From assembly GCA_004525685.1 (NCBI GenBank), contig SPBW01000042.1, forward strand, positions 1 through 14,382: a stretch of 14,382 nt of DNA, in the 5' to 3' direction. Under the pieces are notes generated by a model. The model worked only from the letters and a program-made list of their open reading frames with translations, was not told where the DNA came from and did not search any database. This DNA comes from Candidatus Atribacteria bacterium (GTDB lineage Bacteria > Bipolaricaulota > Bipolaricaulia > UBA7950 > UBA9294). Positions 14,381 to 14,382 of the stretch are shown here, in pieces. Position numbers and translations under genes: made by a program. The number at the start of each line of letters is the position of its first letter. Positions within the stretch are counted from its first letter, which is position 1.

Positions 14381-14382
14381 AA

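Noticed and set aside
1..14382. tRNA genes, riboswitches and tandem repeats in the three intergenic gaps (1-150, 4856-5060, 8673-8837).
   Set aside because: No cloverleaf, conserved riboswitch core or repeated unit was visible by eye; only the hairpins and candidate promoter already listed.

Overview
The window looks like bacterial chromosome from an anaerobe. The genes have Shine-Dalgarno sites, intrinsic hairpin terminators separate the transcription units, and GyrA and the tyrosyl-tRNA synthetase are bacterial in type. The right half is an archaeal-style Mbh membrane-bound [NiFe] hydrogenase operon, which suggests a fermentative, possibly thermophilic, ferredoxin-based lineage. Bipolaricaulota-like or a similar deep-branching phylum is my guess only; the sequence does not fix the taxon.

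Layout. (1) Positions 1-4855, + strand: a strong hairpin, then a Dpp/Opp-family peptide ABC transporter lacking its binding protein: two permeases (dppB, dppC), two ATPases (dppD, dppF), and a 66-residue two-helix membrane protein coupled to the last ATPase. Both permeases carry enlarged extracytoplasmic loops, that of DppC being about 190 residues. A terminator follows at 4884-4919. (2) Positions 5010-8733, + strand: a candidate promoter, gyrA and tyrS spaced like an operon, then a terminator. (3) Positions 14380-8772, - strand: the tail of an Mbh-type operon in the order H-I-J-K-L-M-N. It runs antiporter-like subunit, small membrane linker, small [4Fe-4S] subunit, NuoC-like subunit, [NiFe] large subunit, NuoH-like anchor and 2x[4Fe-4S] subunit, ending in its own terminator that converges on the tyrS terminator. 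The operon enters from beyond the right edge, where the remaining Mrp-antiporter-like subunits would be expected.

How the genes work together. The peptide transporter would import oligopeptides for fermentation. Fermentation reduces ferredoxin, and the Mbh complex can reoxidise it to H2 while pumping ions. The four Cys ligands of the [NiFe] site and all Fe-S ligands expected in the J and N subunits are intact, so this reads as a real hydrogenase and not an Mbx-type relative. The gyrA-tyrS unit is housekeeping.

No wholly new system stands out. The points most worth a second look are a TyrRS whose KMSKS loop has lost both lysines, the DppC extracytoplasmic domain, the small membrane protein after dppF, an extra Cys inside the [NiFe] ligand motif, and Gln at the quinolone-contact position of GyrA. 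There is no tRNA, rRNA, CRISPR array, insertion sequence or phage gene that I can see. The longest stretch without a gene is about 205 bases (4856-5060).
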